Shown: positions 1-12,898 of the stretch, one piece after another
Layout of the letters: each line of letters starts with the position of its first letter
How positions within the stretch are numbered: the first letter of the stretch is position 1
Assembly (NCBI RefSeq): GCF_026230105.1
Contig: NC_079476.1
Coordinates: 29,378,559 to 29,442,558, forward strand
Length of the DNA: 64,000 bases
DNA from: Diorhabda sublineata
Lineage: Eukaryota > Arthropoda > Insecta > Coleoptera > Chrysomelidae
Direction: 5' to 3'
Position numbers and translations under genes: made by a program
Notes under the pieces: model-generated
Database searches by the model: none
Seen by the model: only the letters and a program-made list of their open reading frames with translations
What the model was told of the DNA's origin: nothing

Positions 1-3000
1 CTCAAAACTTTAGTTCCTATGACTAGAATATCTAGATCATCATTTAACAGTTCTTTCCTTTTTTTCTTATGATTTTGGAATTGAGTTTTCCAGCATCCGG
101 AATATTGGTACATTCAATCCTTTATATAATCATGGGTGAAGAACAATTTAATGTAAAAGTAGATCCATGACATGAAATTAAAGATTGACATAAAATATAA
201 AATTAAATCTAGTGGATTGAATTATGCCTTATTTCCTCTGGTTACTTGTGGCAGGCCTATATTTTCAAGACATATTTTCCAACAAATTGGATAATTTCGA
301 GGTTAATACTGAAATTTTATGAAAACTATACTAGTGCTTGTGACTATATCTACTATTTCTTTCAGAAATCGTCATACTCCTCTCTGTATAATAGGTATCT
401 GTCAAGTTTGTATTTGATGTGAGCTCATTTGATGTAAACATTCAGTGTACAGATAAAAAAGTTTTTAAATGTTCTATTTTAAAGCAACGTAAAATTTACC
501 ATGAGAAATGCAGGACTCTTTGAGGTTGACATATGGTGCAAGACAACGCGCAAGAAATTACATCCAATTTTTTCCAACGTCTAAATATTTCATACATTAA
601 TATTGTCCGTCGTTTGACAACATGCAAGTCTCCTGCCTTGCTTTGGATACTACCTAATAGACAGGCTCCTACGCCAAAAGTAACTAGACTTCTCCCTAGA
701 ATTGCAACTTGCACCATTATAAATGGCACCAAAGCGATAATGTTGCAATTGCGAGATTTTCCATGAAACAATCGGCTGAACTTCATCTCCGTATGCTTTT
801 GATAAAAAAATATTGCGTCTGGCATTGCATTGCACATTGAGTGGCTGGCATTTCAAATCACTCATTATGACATTATATAACAATGCTTGATTCTTAAATT
901 CGTTTATTCACTTATCTTTCAATTTATCTGCTTCTCACGAAACTTATTCTCGTTTCTAAGTACATAAATATACCTTGAGCCTTTCAAATGTTTCCTTTTT
1001 GCACAGTTATTTTTGTTTCGATGTTTTGCTAAGATTTTTTTTTTGTTTTACGTTTTAGCAATGTATACTTTAATATAACTCAAAACTTTTTATACACCAG
1101 TACAAGTTAAACCTTGTATTCTCGATTTATATTCGGTGAACGCATCTCTTTAATACTCACACTTCACTGTTTATTTTTATTGCATCGCTGCCCTTGGTAC
1201 AAAATTAATGATTCTCCCATAAAGAGATTAACATTGAACTTTTTAATAGGTTAGGAATTTCTATTGATAGATTATGTTGATTTTGAATTGATTTTGGATA
1301 GGCCTGATATAGTATTCGTTTCCACTGCAGGGTTCGGATGATTTTTAATAGGGTTGTTGTATTTGCAAGTGCGTCCAAGGGGCTTAGTACATATGGTTAA
1401 CTTTAGAATGGCTCATTGAAATGAAATATAATAATCGGAGAGACTGGGTGAATAAATACAGCTCATATTTTATTATTCCCTATCGTCTATTTATAGACGA
1501 GTTTCCTACATTATGTACAAATGATCTGAAGTGATATTTCTAAGAAGAATCAGAAACTTCCAGGCTTAATATTTTCAAAAGTACGTCGTTAAGGTGAAAA
1601 TGGGAAACTTCTTCAAGGATAAGGGACTCAGAGTCATTTCATCATATAACTCGCACTCGACATGCACACTTTACACTTTCTTTTATAATTCGAGTACATG
1701 TAGAATAACGAAATATGTCTAGTATGCAGCTAAGAATATTCTATATTTGTGAAGACAAAAACTTATGTTTACTTATATCGTTTCGAGAATTTAATGAGGA
1801 ATTAACATAAAACTTTGGACCAGAATTTAAAATATGTTATACAGGTTAACTGTTGACAGAATCAATTCGGAATTATCCAAAATATAAATCCATTCAAAGA
1901 TTTATGATTATCAAAATGATATAATAAGTGAAATCCGCAGTTTGTTTCTTTAGGTAAATACAATAATAAATTTCTTCGACTAAACAAATTTCTGTATTTA
2001 ATATTTAGCTTAAGTTGCATTATCCCTAATGTATTCTTTCTATTATAGTTCTGCTTCTGTATATTATCTATTTTTAATTGATGACGTTAATATTTGAGTT
2101 TTCAAAAAGGATGATCGGGAATTCAGTAACTTAATCATTTAAGCTCTAGAAAATAATAGGGTCGTATCATTACTCAAAGAAACCAAGCTATCACTTTTTA
2201 CTTGGACTCTAGTCAAGCATGAAAAAGCCACTGAACCCCGATTATTATTTTCTCGTTATTATTTATTGATTATATATTTTTGGTTTCATTATACTATACC
2301 AGATCACCTTTAGTTATTTAGTCCCCGTATTGGATAGCAATTACTAAATTAAAATATAAAATTTCCTTTTTACCGTTGTCGTACTTTTCATGGTTATCGT
2401 AGTCATTTTATGGAGTGTTGGGATTTTTAATGTCAAAAACTCACATAATTATTTGTGAGCTCTTGTTTTTTCTATTTAATTAGTTATAAGGTAGGTTTTT
2501 ACTTTAAGCTCGAAAAATTCATTGATATAATGTTGGACAGACATCATTATATTTATTTTTTTAACGAATACGCCTAACTAATACATCTCCACAAATACAT
2601 TTTTTTAGATCATAATTCAATGACTTTCTGCTAGAATAACTGATAATATTTAATATAATGACAGAGATGTCTCTATATTATGATGCAAGCATAATTTAAC
2701 CAGAATACAGGATTATGTTAATAAAAAGATTAGATAATACAAATACTTATGTACACTTTGCTATTTGTGTCACCTATTTTTAAAAGATGCCATTCTATAA
2801 TATAACAATTTGTTTGTTCATCTTAAAGTAAATACAATCAATTAATAAATATTTTACAAATATTGGTTGAATGGAAATTTATCTTGAAAAATGCAGCAAA
2901 TGCATTAGAAGAGAAATGAGGTGACATTAATGCAGTCGCCCCACAACTTCAATATTAACATAATATAACCGGATATTAATATTATATACCATCGGTGTGG

Positions 3001-4199
3001 AAGCTTAAGTCTGCCCGCAAAGTTTCAATTGGTATGAACCCTGATTTACGTTGCAACAACACTCAATATCCCTTATATTATCTCCTAATAAGATTGATGA
3101 ATTTCATCTGTGTAATCAACAATATAATTTGTTGTTCAAACTTACAAATACAAATTGTGAAAAAAAAAACAAAAAATAACAAGATTAAATCCATTCGGTT
3201 TTGTCATTCTGCTACTGAAGCCTCTTTAGTGAGATAGTCGATCCTGAACAAGGCATTCATATTTTGTTCAATGTTTAGTCTTTAAAAAAGAAGGAAATTC
3301 GCAAAAAGTAGACACAGTTGTTGGTCCAGATATGATATATATTGTTTCCATAGCTTAGTAAAAAACTAAAAATCTTGTAGCATCTTAACAGATGATTTGT
3401 AACTGAGACGGGTGAGTACCAAGTTTGCTCCGAGACTTTAGACAGATTAACAAAAGAGAAGTTGAATTTCAATTCACAATTGAAAGATCATATTCGTGCA
3501 CATCGGGATTCATCGCCAAAATGATTATTGGAATTGAGAGTTGAGGCGTTCCGCGATCTATAAATCGCTCGCTCTGCACACCCTGTGCATTCTTTTGGTC
3601 TCCAATGCATTCATTTTTACGTTTATCTTATAGATGTTATAATGAAGTTTCACGCCACATGTCCATTCAATATCTACGAGATTGTAGCATCTTCTATTCT
3701 TGTATCGGTTTTATTACAAATATTGTTATTTTCTTCATCGGCCTTTAGGGAACATTTCTTTGTTTAAATCATTGTCTACAGGTCATATATTGATAATAAA
3801 TGAAAGCAGAGCTAGAAGATTTCCTTTTTTCGATTTATATCGTATTTTCCATTCTTCTTTAAAATACACTCTAGTGTTTCTGAACCAAGATTTTTTCTTA
3901 TTTTATTTCAACAGCTTGATACTCTTTATATAACAACTTAGTCCAGATCGTTGATTCTTTACGACCATTACTTCAGTTTCAAAGAGATTTTGGGGACGTC
4001 TCCAATATTTTTTGTTTTCTATGGGCTAGCCACGTTGTTGCAAAACAAATTGCTGAAAAAACCGTGTTTAAACCAAGACGTCAAGTGTATAAAATCGCTT
4101 ATCTATACATCGTGAGTATGTTTAATTTGTAATATCTATTTTTATCATGAATTATAAAATATCCCTCACATTAATAAACTTGTCGCTGTTATATCGTCG
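1..4199. other. Gene-free AT-rich flank
   Basis: I see no exon with convincing splice sites and no recognisable transposase here. A minus-strand open frame at 496-837 (113 codons) and an overlapping plus-strand frame at 533-766 lie in a slightly less AT-rich patch. Neither resembles a family I know, and this length is near what chance allows in 64 kb. Confidence 0.5.
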
Positions 4200-4345
4200 A
4201 CCTCGGAAGCTTTTCATAACCTTCATACCCTTCAAAGTACCAAATCATCGACTTCTTTTGGGTCAAGGATAATTGTGATACAACCACGATTCATCGCCCT
4301 TAACGATGTTGCTGCTACGTCTGTTATTAAATTCTATAATCATGG
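4200..4345 (-). pseudogene. mariner transposase relic (fragment)
   Basis: Read on the minus strand, this short stretch encodes IVKGDESWLYHNYP followed by PKRS, interrupted by TGA stops. In mariner transposases the first catalytic aspartate sits in a motif of the form VTGDESWIYHYDPETKRQS, and the match in order and spacing is close. Sequence on either side is too decayed to extend the alignment with confidence, although 4000-4090 and 4440-4640 could belong to the same copy. The stops make it non-functional. It could be any of several mariner subfamilies; only this block is clear. Confidence 0.6.
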
Positions 4346-6039
4346 AACGATCTCCGGTCACAATTCTATTAAAGCTTCAGTGTTTTCTAAGATAGCCGAT
4401 AATGAATTTTGTTCTATCTCAAATTAAACTGATGTAACACCGCTCTTTCTTTGCACAATGTTACAAAGAGAATTCTGGCCAAAACAATTCACCAAGAATG
4501 GGAAAGATTCCTCTTGTTTTAAGCCTTTTTCAAGACTATAAATAGTAGCGTGAAAATAAGATCGCTAGCGAAATTCGTACTGACCAGAGCAAGACACACA
4601 GACCTCCTACACGTAGGAGATTGTTTGGTGGCGTTACCCCATTATTCAATCATATTGACAAGTTTTTGAAAATATACTGTTTCATGAAGGTGTCGATTTT
4701 AAGATGGGAGGGGTTTAAGAAAAGTTATCGACCTCAAAGATGTGACAGATTAATATAAGCCGGAAGTATGAGAGGAGGAAATAAGCTCTTGAATCGTAGA
4801 GAAGCCTGTAGTTTCGTTAACTTGTAAGATATAACCGAGTATATTGGTCTTAATCAATGGTTCAGTGTTTAATTTTAGCGTGTTTTTTTTTTATAAATAA
4901 GATAATAATTCAAACTGTGCATTTGTTGGATTTTACTTACAAGAAACATCCTGTATAATATTAGGATGTTAGTATAAACAAGTTTTGTAATTGAAAGTTT
5001 TCCATGAAGTCCCCATAAATGTTTTCACATAGCGGTGGAAAGTGTATGAGGAAGATTAGGGGATGAATGTGAAGAAAAATACTCCCTCACAAATGAATGA
5101 CTGGATTTGTAGAATATACCACCGATTGAAATGGAGAAAAGTTTCCATACAGAATACTGGAACAAAAAGGAGTGGATTTAAAATTAGATTACTAGGCAGT
5201 GCTATAGTACACATAGAGTTCTTGTACAAATAAATAAAATGAAATGGGAGTGGAACGGTCTAAAATAAAATAAATTCCAAGCGAAAATTGACGCTATTAA
5301 AAAATGCGTGCAGTTAAATATCATTAAGTTGTATCCAAGTCAGAATACTAATTAGTTGCATATCCAAGTACGAACTGTTTTGACATAAAAATTTCCCACT
5401 TAAAATTATTTAAATTTAAAAACATATGCACAAATATAACCTAGACAAAGATACAATCACTTGTGTGCAAATTAACTCTACCGCAATGCGAACCATTATG
5501 ATCTGTGAGTCATTTGATTGAAGGTCACAAAAGTGTACCTTACTTCACCCTCCATTAACGTATCCTCTCGGATTACCAAATTTTTGTCTTATATTCATGT
5601 GACTGTGAAGAATCATAAATTTAGCTACTCAAATTTAAGGTTTATTGTATTCGTTGAGATTTATGGTTCACGATCCTAATAGGGACCCATATCATAAATG
5701 ATTGATTCCGGGTGTTTCTTGAACACTTGAATTCCATCAAGGTATCAAATTACGTACTTTATTTTGTATCGATAGGAGTCTAACGATCGTACTTTTAGAT
5801 AATTATAACCTTTTATACAATAGGATTTTTCAGAGTGGTAAATAGATAGATGTCTTATATTCTTGCTTTCGTTACAGTATGGTCGACTGATTATTGAAAC
5901 CACGTTTTAACACTTATTTTATTATTTAATAAATAGTTTATTTCAAAGTAGTTTTGATGTTTTAATATAACGAATATGGTCAATAATCATTGGTTAAACC
6001 GAAGATACATTACACGAAGTAGGTAAGAATAACCTACTT
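4346..6039. other. Gene-free stretch
   Basis: No exon, RNA gene or clear repeat was seen. The first 300 bases may be the decayed upstream part of the mariner relic to the left. The right edge is set by the start of the segmental duplication. Confidence 0.45.
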
Positions 6040-6307
6040 ATTCTATTCGAAATTAGTTTTAATGATTCTGTTTATAACAAACCTCACAAATAATAGCTCA
6101 ACTTATTTTTAGGATAGATTGTAGTTAAATTTTTTTTAATATTGCTAAAACTTTTTGTAATTAACACAAAGATATGTATTCCACAGGCATTTATTTGTTC
6201 TATTTCATTTCAATAAATTTCATTACAGCAGAGTTATACAATTATTATCCAGTGATACAAAGAATGATGGACTTAATAATACCACTTTACGATAGTTATA
6301 GTGAAAC

Positions 6308-8424
6308 TTAACTAAACTCTGTCACCTGTTTTCCATCTGGTCCAATGTCGATTTTCAAAGGAACATCTATAATAGATCTTTTAGTTCTGTAAAAATCAAT
6401 ATTTTCTATTAATATTTACGGATATAAGCTATTGCGAGGACAGTAGTTTTAACATCTAGTCCCCATTTTCATGTTTGAGTTATTTATTACATACATTAAA
6501 TAGGAATCACCTCAATTATATCGGATACAACATAAAAAATATTTGATAATTTTGACCTCTACGAATTTTGTGCTATGACAGTCAAATGGAATAAGTTCGT
6601 TTAAAAATAAATGATAGAACAGTGAGAGAAACTCTCAAGACAGTATTAGTGTTACAAAAATTAACATTAAAAAAATAATTTTATTATTATTGCTTGATAA
6701 TTTAAAAAAAAAATATTATATTAGTCACCTAGGGAAAAAATAGGGCATCCTCGCTCGCGATTTTTGTCACTCCGATAGCGGTGACAAACATCGCGGGCAA
6801 GAATACCCTAGATTTCTCCCGTGGTGCGTATACTATTTTTTCTCTCACCAGGATGACAAGTTCGTCCTTGTTGTATTCTAATTCACTGTCACTAGAATCG
6901 TCTAAATTAATTTTTGTTAATTTCATTTCTGTATTTTCACGCGATAATAAATATAAAATGTCGTGTGAAGCAAACTGTCATCGAAAGAAAACATTTCAAT
7001 AAACAAGTCGTTGCTACGATACCAGGAGCAACAATTCTCAACAATTCCTGTCCAAGAATTAACTTTTTTAGGATATTGCGTATGTTCTTATCTCATCCAC
7101 AGTGAGGATTTTCATTAGACCAATAGCGGCAATTTTGAGGAGATGAAGTGTAAATTTTTGGGCATAATGAAATGAAACTACGAAATGCCTAAACTGCACA
7201 TAAACTGTATAAGTGTCGCAGCTGCCAAGCTTTGTCATTATTCATCGCACGTAACAATGCGTGCATCTTCTCTCTTGCGCTTCCACTTACCTTGAGCGAG
7301 AGTTGTTTACAAAAATTATGGCAACCTCTTTTTGCGGTCATTGTGCAACTGGCATGGATTTTCATGCTCAATGTATATAAAACTTCAATTTTGCATAAAA
7401 ATTAAGAAAAACCGGTGAATGCAGTTAATTAACAATAATAGTTTACACCTGGGAACACTAATGCTGCAGCCGACTGAGAGCTGACAACGATTTTTATTTT
7501 GATTTGTGACACCATTTACAAGGCAACCTATCCTTAATCCATTCCATACATCCTCAAGATTCCTTTAAAATTAATTTCATCAAAAAAACAGATACCTGCA
7601 AGATCAAGTGGTGGGATCTTAGACTATTATATTCCCAGAAGAACGATAAATTACGCAACAAATATCAACATAAAATTACAAAAAACTAAAATCGTATCCA
7701 TCCCATTCCGAGTGTAAATAGATATATGTTTCTATTTTGTATTTACTAAGCATATAAATGCTGTTATCATCTATCTGAATCTTTGTTTTCCAAATTTCAA
7801 AGTAATATGATAAAGTATGTCCCTAATTTTTTTAATATGCATAATTTTATTAATTACGAAGACGATTATCAATCCTAATATTTTTTCTTTCGAGATATGA
7901 TGTATTCGGACTCAATATGACTTCGATTTCCATTAGTTACGAATAACAACTCAAATGAGCTGATTATGGATCTAAAACGATACTCACGAAAACGGAAAGT
8001 TTTCATTATGCCAAAAATAACATATCAAATTAGTTGATCGGATACAAATACAAAACGTGTATCCAAGGTTTATTCACACAAGTCAAAAAACCCAAAATGT
8101 CTGACGTAGTTTAGCAAATGTCTCTCCCAATAATAATGCTAATAGATTAACTGTAAATGTATACCTCCCACTATTTTACTTTAATTGAAGATACAACTTG
8201 ATCATACTTTATGTTAACTTTACTTTGAACTAATGAATCATGTTATAAACGAACGTGGTTTATCAAATTAACACAATCGAAAGTAGCAATAATATTGCTT
8301 AGTTATTACAACAGTTTTACCTGGAATGAGATTTCTCATTTTCCACTGTTGTGGAGTCCGTTGTCATCTCTGTTGGCGTAGTTTTAGTATTTTGATCTGC
8401 AGGAGGATTTTCTTGGTCACTCAT
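6308..8424 (-). CDS. Short peptide-precursor-like gene, copy 1
   Basis: Two coding exons are predicted on the minus strand, 8424-8321 and 6386-6308, joined by a 1934-base GT-AG intron of phase 2. Together they encode 60 residues. The first 34 are polar and acidic (starting MSDQENPP, then rich in Thr, Glu and Asp). The splice junction creates R-T-K-R, which is followed by SIIDVP and an IGPDG segment ending near VTEFS. No cysteine and no signal peptide lie within these exons. An acceptor-like TTCTAACAG ends at 8438, 13 bases before the ATG, so an upstream exon (5'UTR or a secretory leader read in frame through N-P-Q-T) is likely but was not found. R-x-K-R resembles a furin-type processing site, and IIDVP after a basic site recalls insect secapin. 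That link is inference and the family remains unassigned. Confidence 0.6.
6729..6926 (-). other. Unassigned 65-codon frame in intron of copy 1
   Basis: This minus-strand frame begins MKLTKINLDD and has an acidic Ser/Asp run, then a basic stretch. It has no counterpart in the intron of the second gene copy, so it probably belongs to something inserted after the duplication. A near-palindrome, GTCACTCCGATAGCGGTGAC, lies at 6763-6782. I do not recognise the protein, and it may be a transposon remnant or chance. Confidence 0.2.
7003..8320. other. Remainder of copy-1 intron
   Basis: The stretch 7100-7400 is less AT-rich and has no match in the copy-2 intron. From about 8040 to 8320 the intron aligns with 12550-12794. 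I see no other feature. Confidence 0.5.
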
Positions 8425-9010
8425 TGTTTGCGGATTTCTGTTAGAAGAATACTTATTATGAAAAAAACCGAAACGACACAACAGCGAAAATGTTTTTACG
8501 ACATATGGCCATGAAACTAAATTCGTTGATTAATATAAGAGAAATTTATTCCGTATATTGTTGAATAGCACAAGCGTACCAAAATATTTTTAGATATATT
8601 TTGTTTACCTATTCCTATAATATATAAAATATTAATTGAGTTTTATTGAGCATAAGAAATCGATGAAAATACTCATGTCGAGTTTGTTATTCTCATTTAA
8701 TTATTTTATATGAATATTATTAGTTTTCTGGTTATATTTTCGGTTTTCCTTTGTTTCCAATTTGATATATTTTGATTTAAGAAACCTGAAAAAACTCTTA
8801 ACCACTATATAAAAATTGAAGAAATATGGAAAGAGAATGTCTTGTTTTTTGTTAGTTTGGAAACTTTTCAGACAAACCTTGTATCTATCATGCACTTTTA
8901 TAATGCCTTTCTAAATCAAATGATTTCAGGATGTTTGAGTTTTGATGTTAATTTATTGATATATTCATGGAATGGTCAGTTTTATAGATCAGGTTAAAAA
9001 GAATATTTTC

Positions 9011-9716
9011 ATCTAAATGTTCTTGATTTTAGGTCCCTTCTGTTTTAAAATTAGTTTTTCTAATAATTTTTGTAATAATTTGATGTTTCGACTTTTCTAT
9101 AAATCTTTATCAAATATGATATTGACATTGACAATTTGCGCATTTATATTAATCAATAGATCACCAACATCATGAATATCAAAATAAGAATAAAATCAAA
9201 ATAGAAAATGTTCTAATAAGAAATATTAATTTTTCCTTAGTCCTTACATCTTAAAAATATAGCAGTCTACATAGAGCAAACCTCTCAATATTTATAAAAT
9301 AGACTAAAAGGTCATCAATACGATAAAAAAAATAAAACTGCGTTAACGAAACATGAAATATCAAAAAAATTCAATGATTAAGATTCAAAAATTCTTGGAA
9401 CGGAATCTAATGCAAAAAAAAGATAATTTTCAGAAATGGTTCACATTAATAAAAACGAAAAAGCTATAAATGATAAACAAGACCTAAATAATTCAAGTGA
9501 AATTTATAGCTTATAGCTTGTTTAGAACATTTTCTATTTTAATTTTATTTTTATTTTGATATTCATGATGTAGATGATCTATTGATTAATATAAATGCGC
9601 AAATTGTTAGTGTCAAAAGAAAAGTCAAAACATCAACTTTTATCTTCCAAAAATTATTAAAAAAACTAATTTAAACTAATAATAGAAGAGACCTAAAATC
9701 AAGAACATGTAGATGC
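9011..9716. mobile_element. Fold-back (MITE-like) element, about 700 bp
   Basis: Arms 9011-9216 and 9521-9716 are inverted copies of each other over about 200 bases. Both ends read inward from GTTCTTGATTTTAGGTC, and both arms share GCGCAAATTGT and ATTCATGATGT in reverse orientation. The 300-base centre is AT-rich and non-coding. The same terminal motif recurs at 13340-13545 and 23511-23618, so this is a dispersed non-autonomous family. I see no clear target-site duplication. Confidence 0.75.
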
Positions 9717-11129
9717 ATTAATATATCAAAAGGTCTAAGAAATCAGAAATTGAGGAAAAATATTTTCTATAGAATACTTATGTGCACTTTATATTCTATA
9801 GAAAATCAGTAGATAAAAGTGAAGTACTTTGAAATTCAAGTATTTTGACTACTTCGTAACTTAATTATTTATATTTCAATATGCACTTCGATAGACAGAG
9901 GATTTAAAAAAGGTTTCAAGGTTATTATTATATATTAATTAATTTATATTATATTAATATTATTAACGAATGTGGAAAAACAAGCACTTGAACCGTAGAG
10001 AGAAGCCTGAAGTATAGTTAACTTATGGTAACAGTGATTATTAGACTTGATCATGTGCTCGTACAGATGACGTCTTCTTTTTCCAACTTAAAATATGTTT
10101 TTTAGTAATAGTGTAATGATGAATAAAGCTTATTCTCATGTAGCGTTTAATATTTTATTCCAAGGCTGCCCAAGCAAGCTTATGTTGAGGCACTACAGAA
10201 AGGGTTGTTTGGGCTCCCCCTACGTAAGATACACAATGTGTATAGAAATTCGTCCAATCATTTTGCGATAATAAAACTTTTTATAAAACATTGAAATTTA
10301 GTGAGCCCAAGATAATCTTTCAAATTATGACCAGAAAAGATCGAAAGAATACATTAGTCAGAGCATTAACTGTAAGATTTACTAACAGGTCATTTTCGTT
10401 TGAGAAGACACCCAACTGGTTGAAAGAGGTGACTCAAAATGATATGGTATTTTCCTATATTGTCAATATTTGTCCATGTCTCTGGTTGTATGAACTACTT
10501 TTTTTATGACCAATTTTTCTTATGATATGAATTTTCATTGTATGAGAAACCATTGTATCAGCTCATGTTCACTGATCATCCTTGCGAACTTCGGGGGATG
10601 TAGATTCGGCCAAATCAATTACTTGACCTACGGTTTCACAAAGGTCAGTTTAAAATCACTCGTAAATTCGGCCAAAAAGTGCTACAAGAACCTGAGGACA
10701 GGAGGCAGTTTAGTGTTCGTAAACATTTTAATACATAAATACAAAAAAATCCATAAATTATATTTAGATGAATATTATAAACGATTGGAAATACCTAAGT
10801 ATGATGGATACTTAAGAAAATTCTTGGAGAATCATAATCATTTTGGTTTTAAAGTGACACTCTAAAGACTTGTCGAGTTTACATGTACAAATATTGCATC
10901 CCAAATTTCTCTGGCTGAATTTACCACACCAAAAGGTCATCTACTTTCCATCAGACCGAAAATATATCGGACTTTCCTAATATCGAAAGCGGAAAACAAT
11001 ATCAGATGTAAATGTAGAATGTGAGAAGTAAATTAAACTTCTGGGATAATCACATATAGTCTGATAGACAGTTATTAATGACGGTGACCACTTACCTTCG
11101 CAATCTGCTTAGTTGATTAAATTATTTCA
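9717..11129. other. Spacer between duplication units, with unassigned frames
   Basis: Open frames at 10291-10509 and 10506-10865 (plus strand, 72 and 119 codons) lie in the least AT-rich part. The second contains a continuous run around YKKIHKLYLDEYYKRL, but I cannot match it to a family and see no flanking splice sites that make it an exon. The rest holds nothing I can name. Confidence 0.35.
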
Positions 11130-11378
11130 TTCGTTCAAAATGTATTTCAATCATTCTGTTTTTATCCCAAACAACGCAAATAATAATTTTGAATATTGTT
11201 AAATTTTTTGGGCATTAACACAAAGATATGTATTCAAAAGACATTTATTTATTTTATTTCATTACAGCAGATGATCGCAATTATTTGTTAGCGACACAAA
11301 AAAAATCCATTCTTACTTTCACATAATAAAATTAAATTTGTGCTTAATAATACTATATTACGTTATAATAAAACTTAA

Positions 11379-12898
11379 CTAAAATTCTTCCACCTCCTCT
11401 CCGTCCGGTCCAATGTCATTCCTTGAGGGAACGTCTATAATTGCTCTTTTCCTTCTAAAAAGATTTATATATTTTATTAATATTCGTAAATATAAAATTA
11501 CTTTAATACAGTACTTCTTAAGTTTTATAGTTCCTATAGTAGTATAATTTTTTGGACAAATTTTTGGACATAAAGTATAAAACGCCCCAAGAAACAGCAT
11601 AGATTTTTGAAAATTTTAGCCTGTAAGAGTTTTGTAATATGACAGATATTATAGTGATATTAACATTGTTATAAGATCTCCAATTTCATTTGAAATATCA
11701 TTCATTATTTCAAATGGATTTTTCTTATTCTTATGAAATGTTCGATTCTTATATCTTTTGCTATTATAGTTTTCATTTCCTGTATATTTGCAGGTTATAT
11801 TTTTTTTAAATGTAACCTTCAACTGTTAACCATAATATATGTCCCTTAGTTCTTCATTAACTATCAGCTCTTATGTGAGAAATTACTCAAAAAATTGTAA
11901 AAAATCGAAATGAATCTCAAAAATCTGCCGCAGTTTGTATAGTTGTCTGATGATGGTAGAGGCAATTTGCGAACAGTGGTCAAAGACGTCTTTGCGATGT
12001 GACCAGAAATGAAAATCGTACAAGGTAAGCTCAGACACTTAAATCACAAGAAATATGCTTCGTACTGAAATCTAAGACGATGGAATAGTCTCAAGGATTA
12101 TATTATATTCAATTTTCTTTTGAAAGACCCGCTAGTTCAACCATTTATATGAGGAGAAGGAAACCCATCCCAATATTAGTGACCCTGTTATTAAAGCAGA
12201 GGAAGAAATAGAATGCGATACTACTACAATTGTAAGCATAAGGAAACACCAAATAAGCAGACAGGAAAACCATATAAAGAGACCGACATGCTAGGAAATA
12301 CTGTAGTTCGTCAAATATAATGCAAAGTGACAAAGAAATGGTAATTCCTTTCGATAAAAAGTAACAAGATATTGGAGACATCAGAAAATTAGTTGGATAC
12401 TCTTTGAAAAAGCAAACAGATAAAATGTTCGCTAAAATATCCTGTCGCTAATAGAGGTGATAATGTAGTGGTGAGAATTCTTGATGTAGACCATACCAAA
12501 GCCGATGATCGAAATATTATGGCTGTTATAATTTCTCATCTATAATTCACACCTAAGTTTGTTTTGATTCATATACATTAAAAAAACCCAAATATCTGAC
12601 GTAGTTTATACACTTAAATATAAACACTTTCCACTATTTTTCTCTAATTGATTATACAATTTGATCGTACTCTATGCTATCTTTCCTTTGAACTAATGAA
12701 TCATATGAATGAACGTGGTTTATTAAATTGACTCAAGTAATAAATCCGTATGTCAATATTATTGCTTAGTCATAACAAGAGTAAACAGTTTTACCTGGAA
12801 TGAGGTTTCTCACTTTCCTCTGTTGCGGAGTCCGTTGTCGTCTCTGTTGGCGTAGTTTTAGTATTTTGATCTACAGGAGGATTTTCTTGGTCACTCAT
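11379..12898 (-). CDS. Short peptide-precursor-like gene, copy 2
   Basis: Exons 12898-12795 and 11454-11379 on the minus strand are joined by a 1340-base GT-AG intron of phase 2, giving 59 residues. The layout matches copy 1: an acidic Thr/Glu-rich start (MSDQENPP), then the junction creates R-R-K-R, followed by AIIDVPSR, IGPDG and an acidic EEVEEF tail. Exon 1 differs from copy 1 at six of 104 bases, all amino-acid changing. Exon 2 is far more diverged. The acceptor TTTAACAG ends at 12912, placing an unseen exon upstream. Conserved splice sites, phase and open frame in both copies argue that the genes were functional after duplication. R-R-K-R suggests proteolytic release of a roughly 22-residue peptide, provided an upstream exon supplies a signal sequence. 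Without one, it would be a small acidic intracellular protein. Confidence 0.6.
11455..12794. other. Intron of copy 2
   Basis: Within the intron, 11930-12110 carries a plus-strand frame with few stops, and 12145-12381 an open frame on the minus strand. Neither is recognised, and neither has a counterpart in copy 1. The exon-1-proximal 240 bases are conserved with copy 1. Confidence 0.4.

Larger units (their letters stand above)
6040..8790. repeat. Segmental duplication unit 1
   Basis: This block aligns in the same orientation with 11130-13020 and, after an interruption, with 14420-14600. Shared landmarks are the 3' flank (AACACAAAGATATGTATTC at about 6166 and 11217), both coding exons, intron patches ending in CTGACGTAGTTTA, and a TTTTCTGGTTATATTTTC block at about 8725 and 14539. 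Colinearity from the 3' flank through the region upstream of exon 1 shows that a whole gene was duplicated, not an mRNA copy. Confidence 0.8.

Noticed and set aside
496..837. 113-codon minus-strand frame with overlapping frames on both strands
   Set aside because: The beginning of the plus-strand frame (VQDNAQ) faintly recalls a Tc1 QDNA motif, but the following SPDLNPIE block is absent; no family match on either strand.
3480..3600. GC-richer stretch GCGATCTATAAATCGCTCGC considered as part of a tRNA or small RNA
   Set aside because: No cloverleaf, A-box/B-box pair or anticodon stem could be formed.
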